Origin: Parasphingopyxis marina
GTDB lineage: Bacteria; Pseudomonadota; Alphaproteobacteria; Sphingomonadales; Sphingomonadaceae
Assembly: GCF_014237875.1 (NCBI RefSeq)
Contig: NZ_JACJVJ010000002.1
Location: 677,300 to 741,299, forward strand
Length of the DNA: 64,000 bases
Reading direction: 5' to 3'
The translations under genes were made by a program, and so were the position numbers. The notes under the pieces were generated by a model that saw nothing but the letters and a program-made list of their open reading frames with translations, was not told the DNA's origin and did not search any database. Shown here piece after piece: positions 21,710 through 30,815 of the stretch. Every line of letters starts with the position of its first letter. Positions within the stretch are counted from its first letter, which is position 1.

Positions 21710-22671
21710 TCCTCAACCGGGTAACGCACGAGCATCAGCCGGTCGAGGCCCGATTCCGGCAGATAGACTTCGCCCGGCCGGCCGAGGATCTGGCGGACAT
21801 TGGCGCCCTCCCCGCTGCCCGGTACGCTGAGCCATTGCTCGGTTTCCGGATCGAAGGCCAGGGTGACATTTGCCCCAAAATCGCTGACCCAGACGATATC
21901 CCGCTCATCGACATAAACGGCATAGGCCCGCGGCTCCTCGCCATCGAGCGGCCAGCTCTGCCAGCTGCCGTCGGACGGCCGGTAGCGGCTCAGCCGCCCG
22001 GCATTCCATTCCGAAATCCACAGATCGCCGTTGCTCGACGCCCAGACGCGGCGGGTGCCCGCTCCCTCGATCGTCGGTTCGATCATTGTCACTTCGCCGG
22101 TTTCGCGGTTCACCTGCCCGAGATGGCTGCCGGCGAGCGAGACATAATAGATTTCGCCATCGGGCGCCGCGGCGATGCCATAGGGGCCGCGCCCCTCGGG
22201 ATCGCGAAATACTGCCATCTCGCCGGTCGCCGGATCGAGCCGGCCATAAATGCCGTTCTGCCCGGTGAACCAGTGGATGCCGTCACCGTCGAAGGCACCG
22301 GTATTGAGGTTGGCATAGCCGATATCCTCGGGCAGCGGCCACACGGTCACTTCCTCGGTCTCCGGATCGAAGCGGACGATCGCATTCTGCCCGCCATCGG
22401 TGATCCAGGCCGCGCCGTCCGGCCCCTGTATCACGCCGTGCGGCGCGGAACCTTCGCCGAGCGGCACCTGGCGGATCTCTCCGCTTGCGGGGTCGATAAT
22501 GCCGAGCGCGCCCTGGCGCTGGGCGGTGTACCAGATCTTGCCGCCGGGCGCGGGCGCCGCATCGTGCGGGCGGGCCCCTTCGGGAAGCTGGAAGACACGG
22601 GTTTCAAGCTGCTGCGCGGCAAGCGGAGCGGCGAAGACGAAAAGCACGACGGCGACAAGACGAGCGAGCAT
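21706..22671 (-). CDS. Exported Vgb-like beta-propeller protein
   Basis: This 321-residue protein has a signal peptide (cleaved near PLAAQ) and repeated ~42-residue blades with the pattern P-x-G-I/V...G-x-I-W-x-T/S...I-x-R-x-D-P-x-T, as in streptogramin B lyase (Vgb) and related propellers. Vgb-type lyases linearise streptogramin antibiotics, but most environmental homologues have other, unknown roles. Coupling to a cytochrome c suggests a periplasmic redox or quinoprotein-like partner instead. The ATG at 22671 has an AAGGAG site six bases ahead. Confidence 0.8.
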   Translation of the reverse strand: MLARLVAVVLFVFAAPLAAQQLETRVFQLPEGARPHDAAPAPGGKIWYTAQRQGALGIIDPASGEIRQVPLGEGSAPHGVIQGPDGAAWITDGGQNAIVRFDPETEEVTVWPLPEDIGYANLNTGAFDGDGIHWFTGQNGIYGRLDPATGEMAVFRDPEGRGPYGIAAAPDGEIYYVSLAGSHLGQVNRETGEVTMIEPTIEGAGTRRVWASSNGDLWISEWNAGRLSRYRPSDGSWQSWPLDGEEPRAYAVYVDERDIVWVSDFGANVTLAFDPETEQWLSVPGSGEGANVRQILGRPGEVYLPESGLDRLMLVRYPVEE

Positions 22672-22727
22672 GGCGATCTCCTTCGCCGCCATTCTATCCC
22701 AACGGACGTGCGGAGTCATCGCCCGGA

Positions 22728-24473
22728 TCAGGCCGAGAGCGCATCCTCGCTGACCGAATAGAGAATGTCCGCCGGCGCCATTGCCGCGGCGCGCAGGCCG
22801 CCCGCTTCGGGTACGATCTGGTCGAGATAGAAGCGGCAGGCGGCGATCTTCATGGCGAGGAAATCGCTATCGCCCTCGCCCGCGGCAAGTTCCGCTTCGG
22901 CGATCATGCGCTGCTGCGCCATCAGCCAGCCCGCGGTCGCGACCGAAAGCATAGTGAGGAACGGATAGCTGGCCGCCAGGCGATCATCGACGCTCGCCTC
23001 GCCGAGCCACAGCACCACCGCCTCGCAATCGGCGAGCAGCGCGGCGAGCGCGGGTTCGTCCTGCGCGCCCGCCGCGATATCGTCGAGCAGGCTGCGCATA
23101 GCCGCACCGCCATTCAGGGCGAGCTTGCGGCCGACAAGGTCCGCCGCCTGGATGCCGTTGGTGCCTTCGTAGATCGGCGCAATCCGCGCATCGCGATAAT
23201 GCTGGGCGGCGCCGGTTTCCTCGATATAGCCCATGCCGCCATGGACCTGCACGCCGAGGCTCGCCACCTCGCAGCCGATATCGGTGCCATAGGCCTTGGC
23301 CAGCGGCGTCAGCATTTCGGAACGCGCCTTGGCATCCTCATCGCCCAATGTCGCCGCGTCGACCTGCCCAGCCGCGCTATAGACCAGCGCGCGCACCGCC
23401 ATCGTCAGCGCCTTCATCCTCAGCAGCATGCGGCGGACGTCGGGATGCTCGATGATCGCCACGGGATCGCGCGATGCCGCGCCGGCCCGGGCCGACTGGA
23501 CGCGTTCCTTCGCAAAGGCCACCGCCTGCTGGGTCGCACGCTCGGCAATCTGCACGCCCTGCAGGCCAACGTTCAGCCGGGCATTGTTCATCATCGTGAA
23601 CATCGCGCGCATGCCGCCATTTTCCGGCCCGATCAGCCAGCCATGGCAATCGTCATTATCGCCGTAGGACATCACGCAGGTCGGCGAGGCATGAATGCCG
23701 AGCTTGTGCTCCAGCGATACGCAGCGCGCATCGTTGGGTTCGCCCGGATTGCCGTGCGCATCGAGCCGGTAGCGGGGTACGAGGAACAGCGAGATGCCCC
23801 TGGTGCCCTCCGGCGATCCCGGCGTCCGCGCCAGCACGAGATGGACGATATTGTCGGCCATGTCGTGTTCGCCGAAGGTGATGAATATCTTCTGGCCCTT
23901 GATCCGCCAGCTGCCGTCCTCGGCCGGCTCGGCGCGCGTCTTGAGCGCGCCGACATCCGATCCCGCCTGCGGCTCGGTGAGGTTCATCGTGCCGGTCCAT
24001 GCGCCGGTCGAAAGCTTGGGCAGATAGGCGTCCTGAAGCTCCTCGCTGCCATGGTGGATAAGCGATTCGATCGCGCCGACGCTGAGGATCGGGCACAGCG
24101 TGAAGGCCATGTTCGCCGACCCCAGCGATTCCAATATCGCGATCGCCAGGGTGAAGGGCAGCCCCTGCCCGCCAAATTCCACCGGCGCGGTAATCGTTCC
24201 CCAGCCGCCCTCGACATAGGCCCGGTAGGCTTCCTTGAAGCCCGCGGGCATGACGACGCCGTTTTCGGTGAGCTTGGCCCCCGTCTCGTCGCCGACCCGG
24301 TTCAGCGGCGCCCATTCGCCCGCGGCGAGCTGCCCGGCGCCTTCGAGAATCGCGTCGACCATATCCGGGGTCGCTTCGGCAAAGCGCTCGCTGTCGGCCA
24401 GAAAATCGATCCCGGCGATGTGGCGAAGCACGAAACGCTGTTCGGTAACGGGGGGCGTGAAGGACATGGACAT
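22728..24473 (-). CDS. Acyl-CoA dehydrogenase, long form
   Basis: This 581-residue FAD enzyme catalyses the first step of fatty-acid or branched acyl-CoA beta-oxidation. FAD/substrate motifs are clear: NLTEPQAGSDVG, KIFITFGEHD, and the catalytic Glu in YEGTNGIQAADLVGRKL. It has the extra C-terminal helical domain of the ~590-residue subgroup. Chain-length preference cannot be told. It ends 56 bases from the propeller gene and may share a transcript with it. Confidence 0.93.
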   Translation of the reverse strand: MSMSFTPPVTEQRFVLRHIAGIDFLADSERFAEATPDMVDAILEGAGQLAAGEWAPLNRVGDETGAKLTENGVVMPAGFKEAYRAYVEGGWGTITAPVEFGGQGLPFTLAIAILESLGSANMAFTLCPILSVGAIESLIHHGSEELQDAYLPKLSTGAWTGTMNLTEPQAGSDVGALKTRAEPAEDGSWRIKGQKIFITFGEHDMADNIVHLVLARTPGSPEGTRGISLFLVPRYRLDAHGNPGEPNDARCVSLEHKLGIHASPTCVMSYGDNDDCHGWLIGPENGGMRAMFTMMNNARLNVGLQGVQIAERATQQAVAFAKERVQSARAGAASRDPVAIIEHPDVRRMLLRMKALTMAVRALVYSAAGQVDAATLGDEDAKARSEMLTPLAKAYGTDIGCEVASLGVQVHGGMGYIEETGAAQHYRDARIAPIYEGTNGIQAADLVGRKLALNGGAAMRSLLDDIAAGAQDEPALAALLADCEAVVLWLGEASVDDRLAASYPFLTMLSVATAGWLMAQQRMIAEAELAAGEGDSDFLAMKIAACRFYLDQIVPEAGGLRAAAMAPADILYSVSEDALSA

Positions 24474-24529
24474 TCCCGGACTTGCTATGGTGTCTTGCTA
24501 TGGTTTTGCCCGGCCTATAGCCCGGCGCG

Positions 24530-25483
24530 ATGGCGACGCCAAACCCCTCCTTCGCGACCGCGGTCCGCATCTTCGGCGAAGACGCGATCGCCGAGGCCGC
24601 GCGCCTGATCGGCGAGGGCCAGTGCGTCGCGACCCCGACCGAAACGGTTTACGGGCTGGCCGCCGATGCGACGAACGGCGAAGCGGTTGCGCGTATCTAC
24701 GAGGCCAAGGGGCGGCCGAGCTTCAATCCGCTGATCGTGCATGTGCCGACCGTCGATGCAGCGCGGACTATCGCGACCTTCGACACGGCGTCGGAAAAGC
24801 TGGCCACCGCCTTCTGGCCCGGTCCGCTCACTCTCGTCCTGCCGCGCCGTGCCGATGGTCCGATTGCCGGGCTTGCCACCGCCGGGCTCGGCACGATTGC
24901 GCTGCGCGTTCCCGCCCATCCCGCGATGCAGGCGCTGCTGAGGGCGAGCGGCAAGCCCCTCGCCGCCCCGTCCGCCAATGCCAGCGGCCGGATCAGCCCG
25001 ACCCGCGCCGAGCATGTTCTGGCGAGCCTTGGCGGCCGCATCCCGTTGATTATCGATGCCGGACCGACCGGCCATGGCCTCGAATCGACGATCGTCGCAG
25101 CGACGGAAGAAACGATCCGGCTGCTGCGGCCCGGGCCGATCCCGGCGGAAGAGATAGAGAGCGTGGCCGGCCGGCCCCTCGCGCCGTCCGACACAGGAAA
25201 GATCGAAGCGCCCGGCCAACTCGAAAGCCATTATGCGCCGGACCGGCCGCTGCGGCTGAACGCGGCGGAAGCGCGGGACGGCGAATGGCTGATCGGCTTC
25301 GGCGATGTCGCGGGCGATGCAACGCTGAGTGCCACCGGCAATCTCGTGGAAGCGGCCGCGACGCTGTTCGAACGCCTGCACGAGGCCGAAGTCTCGGGCC
25401 GCCCACGCATCGCCGTCGCGCCAATCCCCGAAACGGGCCTCGGCACCGCGATCGCCGACCGGCTGCGCCGCGCGGCCGCCTAG
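24530..25483 (+). CDS. tsaC: L-threonylcarbamoyladenylate synthase
   Basis: This 317-residue Sua5/YciO/YwlC-family enzyme makes the threonylcarbamoyl-AMP used for the t6A37 modification of ANN-decoding tRNAs. [13 protein letters not shown], the [10 protein letters not shown] loop, and [11 protein letters not shown] are the core marks. The extra C-terminal Sua5 domain (from about residue 200) makes it the long Sua5 type rather than short TsaC. Its stop shares CTAG with convergent msrA. Confidence 0.94.
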   Translation: MATPNPSFATAVRIFGEDAIAEAARLIGEGQCVATPTETVYGLAADATNGEAVARIYEAKGRPSFNPLIVHVPTVDAARTIATFDTASEKLATAFWPGPLTLVLPRRADGPIAGLATAGLGTIALRVPAHPAMQALLRASGKPLAAPSANASGRISPTRAEHVLASLGGRIPLIIDAGPTGHGLESTIVAATEETIRLLRPGPIPAEEIESVAGRPLAPSDTGKIEAPGQLESHYAPDRPLRLNAAEARDGEWLIGFGDVAGDATLSATGNLVEAAATLFERLHEAEVSGRPRIAVAPIPETGLGTAIADRLRRAAA

Positions 25484-26025
25484 CGCGCCGCTTCGCTCTT
25501 CACCCGGCCCTGAAAGCTCTTGCGGAGTTTCGCCAGCTTGGGAGGGATGACGGCCATGCAATAGGGATTGCGCTGGCCTTCGCCCTCCCAATAATCCTGG
25601 TGATAGCCCTCGGCCGGATACCAGTCCGCCAGCGGCTCGATCGTCGTGACGATGGGATCGGCCCAGTCGGCCTGGTTGCGCGCCATCGCGGCGCGGGCCT
25701 CGGCCTCCTGCTCGGGCGAATGCGGGAAGATCGCCGAGCGATATTGGGTGCCGACATCGCCGCCCTGGCGGTTCAGGGTCGTGGGATCATGGGTGTGGAA
25801 GAAGATGTCGAGCAGATCGCCATAGGAAAGCACCGCGGGATCATATGTTATCCGGATCGCCTCGGCATGGCCGGTATTGCCCGAACAGACCGACTTGTAA
25901 TCGGGATTGACGGTATCGCCGCCGGTATAGCCGCTTTCGACTTCCGACACGCCGATCACATCCTTGTAGACCGCTTCGGTGCACCAGAAGCAGCCTCCAG
26001 CAAGGGTTGCCTGTTCGGTTGCCAT
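25480..26025 (-). CDS. msrA: Peptide methionine sulfoxide reductase A
   Basis: This 181-residue enzyme reduces methionine-S-sulfoxide in proteins or free amino acid. The active-site GCFWC is at residues 10-14 and GYTGG, GHAEAI and YHQDY are conserved. No C-terminal recycling cysteine pair is obvious beyond CS and NPYC. The ATG at 26025 is preceded by GAGGAG; the longer open frame upstream has no such site. Confidence 0.95.
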   Translation of the reverse strand: MATEQATLAGGCFWCTEAVYKDVIGVSEVESGYTGGDTVNPDYKSVCSGNTGHAEAIRITYDPAVLSYGDLLDIFFHTHDPTTLNRQGGDVGTQYRSAIFPHSPEQEAEARAAMARNQADWADPIVTTIEPLADWYPAEGYHQDYWEGEGQRNPYCMAVIPPKLAKLRKSFQGRVKSEAAR

Positions 26026-26104
26026 GGGAATTCTCCTCAATCGCTGATGCTGCCGAGATAAGTCCGCGCGAAGCCCGATCAAGGTTACAGCGGCCGACCA
26101 GCCC

Positions 26105-26824
26105 CTAGTCTTCCTTCAGCCCGTCGGTCAGCGATCCCTGCCAGACCTCGCCGGTCACCGGATGCGGATAGTGATAGGGCACGATCGGCGTTTCCGGCCA
26201 AAAGGCCGCGCGCCGCTCGGTCAGTTCGTCGGGGCCGAGGGGATCGTCCGGAAAGGTCTTTTCGAAAAAGGCCCCGGCATAGGGCTCGCTATGCGCCCAG
26301 CCCTTCTCGTAATCGGCCTGCCAGAACATGTGATAATCGAGCGTCCCGATCTTCCAGACGCCGTCTTCCTTCACATAGTCATTCTCATAGACGCCCGCTT
26401 CCCACCATTGCAGCGGCAGGCGCTCGTTGCGCGTCTTCTTCGTCACATGGCTGCCGCCCTGCATGAAGGCGCGGAAGCGGCCCTTGGCGCTCGACCCGTC
26501 CGCCGCGACGTCGACGATATCCTGAAGCTGCATGTGATCGGCGAGCAGGCCGTAGACCGGGCCGTTATTGCCATCGGTAAAGCCAGCGCGCAGCCGGTCG
26601 CAATAAAGACGCCGGAGCCCCGCCTTGCCCCGGAATATGCCGCCCATGAAATGCAGCTCGCCATCACTGGCGAACAGGTCGACGACCTGGTCATACTGGC
26701 CCTTGTCCATGAAATAGCCGTAGGAGAATTGCAGCTTGCGGATCGCCTGCTGGTCTTTGAGCAGGCTGAGCTCCGTCTCCACCGCCTCGAGCCGGGCGAG
26801 GATCGCGTCATTGCTATCGGTCAT
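26105..26824 (-). CDS. NTF2/SnoaL-like protein
   Basis: This 239-residue protein starts with a helical segment ([19 protein letters not shown]) followed by a cone-shaped NTF2-like fold: [18 protein letters not shown] is the standard SnoaL-like opening. Related alphaproteobacterial proteins act as hydratases/isomerases or ring-hydroxylation accessory proteins in steroid, bile-acid or aromatic catabolism. It is coupled by ATGA to the SDR gene upstream, so the two probably act on one substrate. Confidence 0.75.
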   Translation of the reverse strand: MTDSNDAILARLEAVETELSLLKDQQAIRKLQFSYGYFMDKGQYDQVVDLFASDGELHFMGGIFRGKAGLRRLYCDRLRAGFTDGNNGPVYGLLADHMQLQDIVDVAADGSSAKGRFRAFMQGGSHVTKKTRNERLPLQWWEAGVYENDYVKEDGVWKIGTLDYHMFWQADYEKGWAHSEPYAGAFFEKTFPDDPLGPDELTERRAAFWPETPIVPYHYPHPVTGEVWQGSLTDGLKED

Positions 26825-27639
26825 GAGGTGGCTTCCTCCAGGGCTTCGGCGCGCCAGGCGTCGATATCGTCGGGCAATTCCATATAGCGCCCCGACAGCG
26901 CATCGTAGCGGCCCGAGGCAAGGTCGACGCAGCGCTGAGCGCAGCGGGCAAGGTCCGCCGGTTCCTCGCCCTCCTTCTCGCGCAGCCGATCGACCATGCC
27001 GCCCAGCCATTTCTGCGCGTCGGGCGATTCCATCGTGTCGCGCGCCAGCTGGGTGAAGACGAAGCCGGGATCGATGGCGAAGATCTTCACCGCGGTATCG
27101 GCGAGCTCGGCCGCGGCTTCCTCGACCAGCCGGTTCTGCGCGATCTTGCCCGTGCAATAGGCGGAGAGATTGGCGGCGACCATGCGCGAGGCGACCGCGG
27201 ACACGACGATGATCCGGCCGCGATCGCGCTCGACCATACCCGGCAGTATACGGTTGAGGAACAGCATCGGCGCGCGGATATGCACCTCCTGCGACCGCCA
27301 CCAGTCTTCCGGATCGACCGTCCAGAGCGGGCCGAACGGGCCCGGCACTCCGGCATTGTTGACGAACAGCGTGAGCGGGCCGAGCGCGGCCTCGGCAGCC
27401 TCGACGGCGGCGGAGACGGCATCGGCCTTCGTGACATCGCCGGTAACGGCAACCGCGCGGCCGCCCGCGCTTGCGATCGCATCGACAACGGTATCGAGTT
27501 CGCCCCGGCTGCGGGACATCAGCGCGACCGCCGCGCCCTCCGATGCCAGCCGTTCGGCGATGGCACGCCCGAAGCCGCGCCCCGCGCCGGTCACCAGCGC
27601 CACTTCGCCCGTCAGCTCGGGGCCAGTCCGTTCCGCCAT
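26821..27639 (-). CDS. Short-chain dehydrogenase/reductase
   Basis: This 272-residue SDR has a Rossmann fold with TGAGRGFG (NAD(P) loop), NNAG, catalytic Ser in VVSAVAS and Tyr-x-x-x-Lys in YCTGK. The substrate is unknown. It ends in ATGA overlap with an NTF2-like gene, a pairing common in sphingomonad catabolic loci for steroids or aromatics. Confidence 0.9.
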   Translation of the reverse strand: MAERTGPELTGEVALVTGAGRGFGRAIAERLASEGAAVALMSRSRGELDTVVDAIASAGGRAVAVTGDVTKADAVSAAVEAAEAALGPLTLFVNNAGVPGPFGPLWTVDPEDWWRSQEVHIRAPMLFLNRILPGMVERDRGRIIVVSAVASRMVAANLSAYCTGKIAQNRLVEEAAAELADTAVKIFAIDPGFVFTQLARDTMESPDAQKWLGGMVDRLREKEGEEPADLARCAQRCVDLASGRYDALSGRYMELPDDIDAWRAEALEEATS

Positions 27640-27730
27640 GGAATTTCCTCTCGCCGCCTAGAAACCAAGACGGCCTTGAGGAGTCAACGAAAGAGGCGCC
27701 CAAGGATGGCGCGCGTGTCGGAGAAATGCT

Positions 27731-27805
27731 TGGCTGGGGCGGCAGGATTCGAACCTGCGAATGGCGACACCAAAAGCCGCTGCCTTACCACTTGGCCACG
27801 CCCCA
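27731..27805 (-). tRNA. tRNA-Gln (anticodon TTG)
   Basis: The minus strand gives TGGGGCG/CGCCCCA as acceptor stem, D arm GGCCAAGTGGTAAGGC, anticodon loop TTTTGGT (anticodon TTG) and T loop GTTCGAATC, with discriminator G and an encoded CCA. The length is 75 nt. Confidence 0.97.
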
Positions 27806-27923
27806 GCAGCAGGGGCGCTATATAGCGGGCCAATCGGCCAGCGAAACCCCTAGTTGCACGCTTCCTCCACTGGCCATCGCTGGCCGGCGCGGCTAAGCGG
27901 GCTGCCGCAGCAAGGAGCGCGAA

Positions 27924-28922
27924 ATGGCAATATTGGTCAGCGGGGCGGCGGGCTTTATCGGCATGCATGTCAGCCGCGCCCTGATGGCGCGCGGCGAGGC
28001 CGTGATCGGCATCGACAATCTCAACGATTATTATTCCGTGCAGCTGAAGCAAGACCGGCTGAAGGAACTCGAAGGCGAGAATTTCACCTTCGAAAAGGTC
28101 GATTTCGCCGATCACGAAGCGCTGGAAAAAGCGTTGGACGGCAAAAGCTTCGACCGCATCGTTCATCTCGGCGCGCAGGCCGGGGTGCGCTACAGCCTCA
28201 CCCATCCGCGCGCCTATATCGAGGCCAATATCTCCGGGCATCTGAACCTGATGGAGGTCGCCCGGGCGCGCGAAACCGCGCATATGGTCTATGCCTCTTC
28301 CTCCTCGGTCTATGGCGGAAACGACAGCTTCCCCTTCCGCGTGGAAGACCGGGTCGACCATCCCGTCTCACTCTATGCCGCGACCAAGAAGGCCGACGAG
28401 CTGATGAGCGAAACCTATGCCCATCTCTATCGCCTGCCGATGACGGGGCTGCGCTTCTTCACCGTCTATGGCCCCTGGGGGCGGCCCGACATGGCGATGT
28501 GGATCTTCACCAAGGCGATCCTCGCGGGCGAACCGATCCCGGTGTTCAACCATGGCAAGATGCGCCGCGACTTCACCTATATCGACGATATCGTCGCCGG
28601 CATTGTCGCCGCGCTCGATCACCCGCCCGCGGACGACAACGCGGAAAAGGCCGGCGGCAGCACCAGCCCGCACGCGCTCTACAATATCGGCAACAACCAG
28701 TCCGAAGAGCTGATGCACATGATCGACCTGCTGGAAAACTCGCTGGGCATCAAGGCGACCCGCGACCTCCAGCCGATCCAGCCCGGCGACGTTCCCGCCA
28801 CCGCCGCCGATATCAGCGCCATCCAGCGCGACCTCGGCTTCGAACCGTCAACGCCGATCGATATCGGCATCCCGAAGTTCGTCGACTGGTATCGAAGCTA
28901 TCACGGCAACCGAACCGGTTGA
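27924..28922 (+). CDS. UDP-glucuronate 4-epimerase-like NAD epimerase
   Basis: This 332-residue extended SDR begins ILVSGAAGFIGMHVSR. It has the Ser-rich ASSSSVYGGN strand, catalytic YxxxK in LYAATKK and the DDIVAGIV segment. The combination matches the UDP-glucuronate/galacturonate epimerase group (LpsL/CapI) that feeds envelope polysaccharide synthesis. It is alone here, with no sugar transferases nearby. Its stop codon lies inside copy B of the 30-bp repeat. Confidence 0.87.
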   Translation: MAILVSGAAGFIGMHVSRALMARGEAVIGIDNLNDYYSVQLKQDRLKELEGENFTFEKVDFADHEALEKALDGKSFDRIVHLGAQAGVRYSLTHPRAYIEANISGHLNLMEVARARETAHMVYASSSSVYGGNDSFPFRVEDRVDHPVSLYAATKKADELMSETYAHLYRLPMTGLRFFTVYGPWGRPDMAMWIFTKAILAGEPIPVFNHGKMRRDFTYIDDIVAGIVAALDHPPADDNAEKAGGSTSPHALYNIGNNQSEELMHMIDLLENSLGIKATRDLQPIQPGDVPATAADISAIQRDLGFEPSTPIDIGIPKFVDWYRSYHGNRTG

Positions 28923-28944
28923 CACTGGTTGACACAGGCCGGGG
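28915..28944 (+). repeat. Dispersed 30-bp repeat, copy B
   Basis: This copy is identical, but for one base, to the minus strand at 128-157. It overlaps the stop codon of the epimerase gene (the TGA is the TGA of the first TTGACAC). The unit GGTTGACAC is present twice, 10 bp apart. Confidence 0.75.
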
Positions 28945-29064
28945 TCGTTCCGCGCCGGTGTTCCCCGAAGTTCACAAACTTCACGCACCGCATTGCCGGC
29001 GAGCGTAATATAATTTCCTACAGGCAAGCGAGTTGGCTACCCGAATCGCCACAACGACGCTGAC

Positions 29065-29098
29065 AGAGCTTTTCCTATTTTAGAAGCGGAAACGCTCT
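29065..29098 (-). terminator. Possible terminator hairpin after ilvE
   Basis: An 11-bp stem with one mismatch (29065-29075 with 29088-29098) closes a 12-nt loop and overlaps the ilvE stop codon. There is no T run after it, so it may be a 3'-end stabiliser or Rho-dependent end instead of an intrinsic terminator. Confidence 0.35.
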
Positions 29099-29981
29099 AA
29101 CTGTTGCTCAACTGCCCGCGCACCAGCTTCGAATAATCGTTCATCAGGCCCAGCGTCAGTTCGCCGACCTCGAAGTTCCACGGGCCGGCCGAACGCACCG
29201 GCGTCACTTCGGCGGCGCTGCCGGTCAGGAAGAATTGCTGCATCTCTTCCAGCTCTTCGGGCCAGATTGCGCGTTCGACAACTTCGATGCCGCGGCGTTT
29301 GGCAAGGTCCATCACCGTCTGCCGGGTGATGCCGTTCAGGAAGCAATCGGGCGTCGGCGTGTGGAGTACGCCGTCCTTCACGAAAAAGGCGTTGGCGCCG
29401 GTGGCTTCGGCCACCTGACCGCGCCAGTCCATCATCAGCGCATCGTCGAAACCGCGATCGGCGGCATGGTGTTTGGACATGGTGCAGATCATGTAGAGGC
29501 CCGCCGCCTTGGCATCGACCGGCGCCGTATAGGGCGCGGGGCGCCGCCAGGGCGCGATATCGAGGCGGATGCCCTTAGCCTTGTCCGCGAAATAATCGCC
29601 CCATTCCCAGGCCGCGACGGCGACGTGGGTCTTGGTTTTCTGCGCGGCGACGCCCATTTCCTCAGGGCCCCGCCAGGCGACCGGGCGCAGATAGGCGTCG
29701 ACGAGACCATTGGCTTCCAGCACGTCCTTGCACGCCTGGTCGATCTCTTCGACGCTGAACGGCATCGACATGCCCATGATCTTGGCGGACTTGTGCAGCC
29801 GCTGGCTGTGGCGGGTCAGCTCGAACACCGTGCCGCCATAGGCGCGCTGCCCCTCGAACACCGAAGAGGCATAATGCATGGCATGGGTCAGGATGTGGAC
29901 ATTGGCGTCGCGCCAGTCGACGAGCTTGCCGTCGTACCAGATCTTGCCGTCGCGATCGTCATAGGGCTGGGTATCGGGCAT
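29097..29981 (-). CDS. ilvE: Branched-chain amino acid aminotransferase
   Basis: This 294-residue fold-type IV PLP enzyme interconverts Leu, Ile and Val with their keto acids. The motifs are THAMHYASSVFEGQRAY, the arginine-bearing LRPVAWRG, and the likely PLP lysine in CTMSKHHAAD, with EATGANAFFVKDG downstream. The start at 29981 is ATG with AGGAAAGAG upstream. The 326 bases before it hold the inverted-repeat element. Confidence 0.94.
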   Translation of the reverse strand: MPDTQPYDDRDGKIWYDGKLVDWRDANVHILTHAMHYASSVFEGQRAYGGTVFELTRHSQRLHKSAKIMGMSMPFSVEEIDQACKDVLEANGLVDAYLRPVAWRGPEEMGVAAQKTKTHVAVAAWEWGDYFADKAKGIRLDIAPWRRPAPYTAPVDAKAAGLYMICTMSKHHAADRGFDDALMMDWRGQVAEATGANAFFVKDGVLHTPTPDCFLNGITRQTVMDLAKRRGIEVVERAIWPEELEEMQQFFLTGSAAEVTPVRSAGPWNFEVGELTLGLMNDYSKLVRGQLSNS

Positions 29982-30056
29982 CGAAGCGCGTCTCTTTCCT
30001 GGGGCCAAGTCGGTTGTTGCACCCGGTTAGTCGCGCTGCCAAAAACGGTCAACATG

Positions 30057-30324
30057 CAGGGCGTGTACTCATTGCCAACGCCATCGAGGCGCCAAAATGG
30101 CGAACATATCGATCCGAAAGATGCGCCGGGAAGGCTGGTTGCCTTTCCAAGCGGCTTTCGGATTGAGATGGAAGCCATTTCGGCGTCTCTGCGGGATTTG
30201 ACCGAAATGGCCCATTGCCACGTCGAAAAGGCTTGAAATATTGACATATTCCCGCACCTTTCCTCCTTGCACTGGGCCATTTCGCTTCACACCTCGAAGG
30301 CGTTGGCAATGAGTACACGCCCTG
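30057..30324. repeat. 268-bp element with 33-bp inverted ends
   Basis: The ends 30057-30089 and 30292-30324 are inverted copies of each other with a single mismatch. Inside are further stems: 30112-30120 with 30155-30163 (ATCCGAAAG, perfect), 30174-30183 with 30202-30211 (GCCATTTCGG, perfect) and, competing with the last, 30203-30214 with 30273-30284 (12 bp, perfect). It fills the gap between ilvE and a divergent MarR gene and contains the MarR ATG in its right arm. No transposase or target duplication is visible. It may be a MITE-like element, a duplicated promoter, or a structured operator. Confidence 0.8.
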
Positions 30325-30815
30325 GCCAACCCCCTCCAGCCTCGCCGCTCTTCTTGCGCGAGGCCGAAATCCGGCGCGGGATCGAGCTGCTGTTCTTCGG
30401 CCATGCCCAGTTGATGGGCAGCGGCGATGCGCTGCTCGAGCGCAGCAAGCTGGGGCGCGCGCATCACCGCGCGCTCTATTTCATCGCACGCAGCCCCGGC
30501 CTTCCCGTGGGCGATCTGATGGCGCTGCTCGGCGTCACCAAGCAATCGCTGGGCCGGGTGCTCGGCGAGCTGGAGGAACGCGGGTTCGTCCAGCGCGAAC
30601 AGGGGCGGCAGGATCGGCGGCAGGTGCTGCTGCGGCTGACGGCATCGGGCGAGGCGCTGGAAACCGAGCTGTTCGCCGCCTTCCGCACGCGGATGATCGA
30701 GGCCTATAACGAAGCCGGTCCCGGCGCGGTCGGCGGATTCTGGACGGTGCTGGAAAAATTGCTGCCGGAGGACGCGCTCGAACGCGCCCGCGCGCTGACC
30801 CGGGACGACCGCTAG
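30309..30815 (+). CDS. MarR-family regulator
   Basis: This 168-residue winged-helix protein shows the MarR core: recognition-helix region VTKQSLGRVLGELEERG followed by wing residues QDRRQVLLRLT. The family usually represses divergent genes and responds to phenolic or other small ligands. The ATG at 30309 lies in the right arm of a large inverted repeat and has no clear ribosome binding site. Its stop shares CTAG with convergent proC. Confidence 0.9.
   Translation: MSTRPGQPPPASPLFLREAEIRRGIELLFFGHAQLMGSGDALLERSKLGRAHHRALYFIARSPGLPVGDLMALLGVTKQSLGRVLGELEERGFVQREQGRQDRRQVLLRLTASGEALETELFAAFRTRMIEAYNEAGPGAVGGFWTVLEKLLPEDALERARALTRDDR

Noticed and set aside
21706..22671. Streptogramin (virginiamycin B) resistance gene
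   Set aside because: Blade repeats fit the Vgb family, but active-site residues could not be confirmed and the cytochrome partner argues against antibiotic cleavage.
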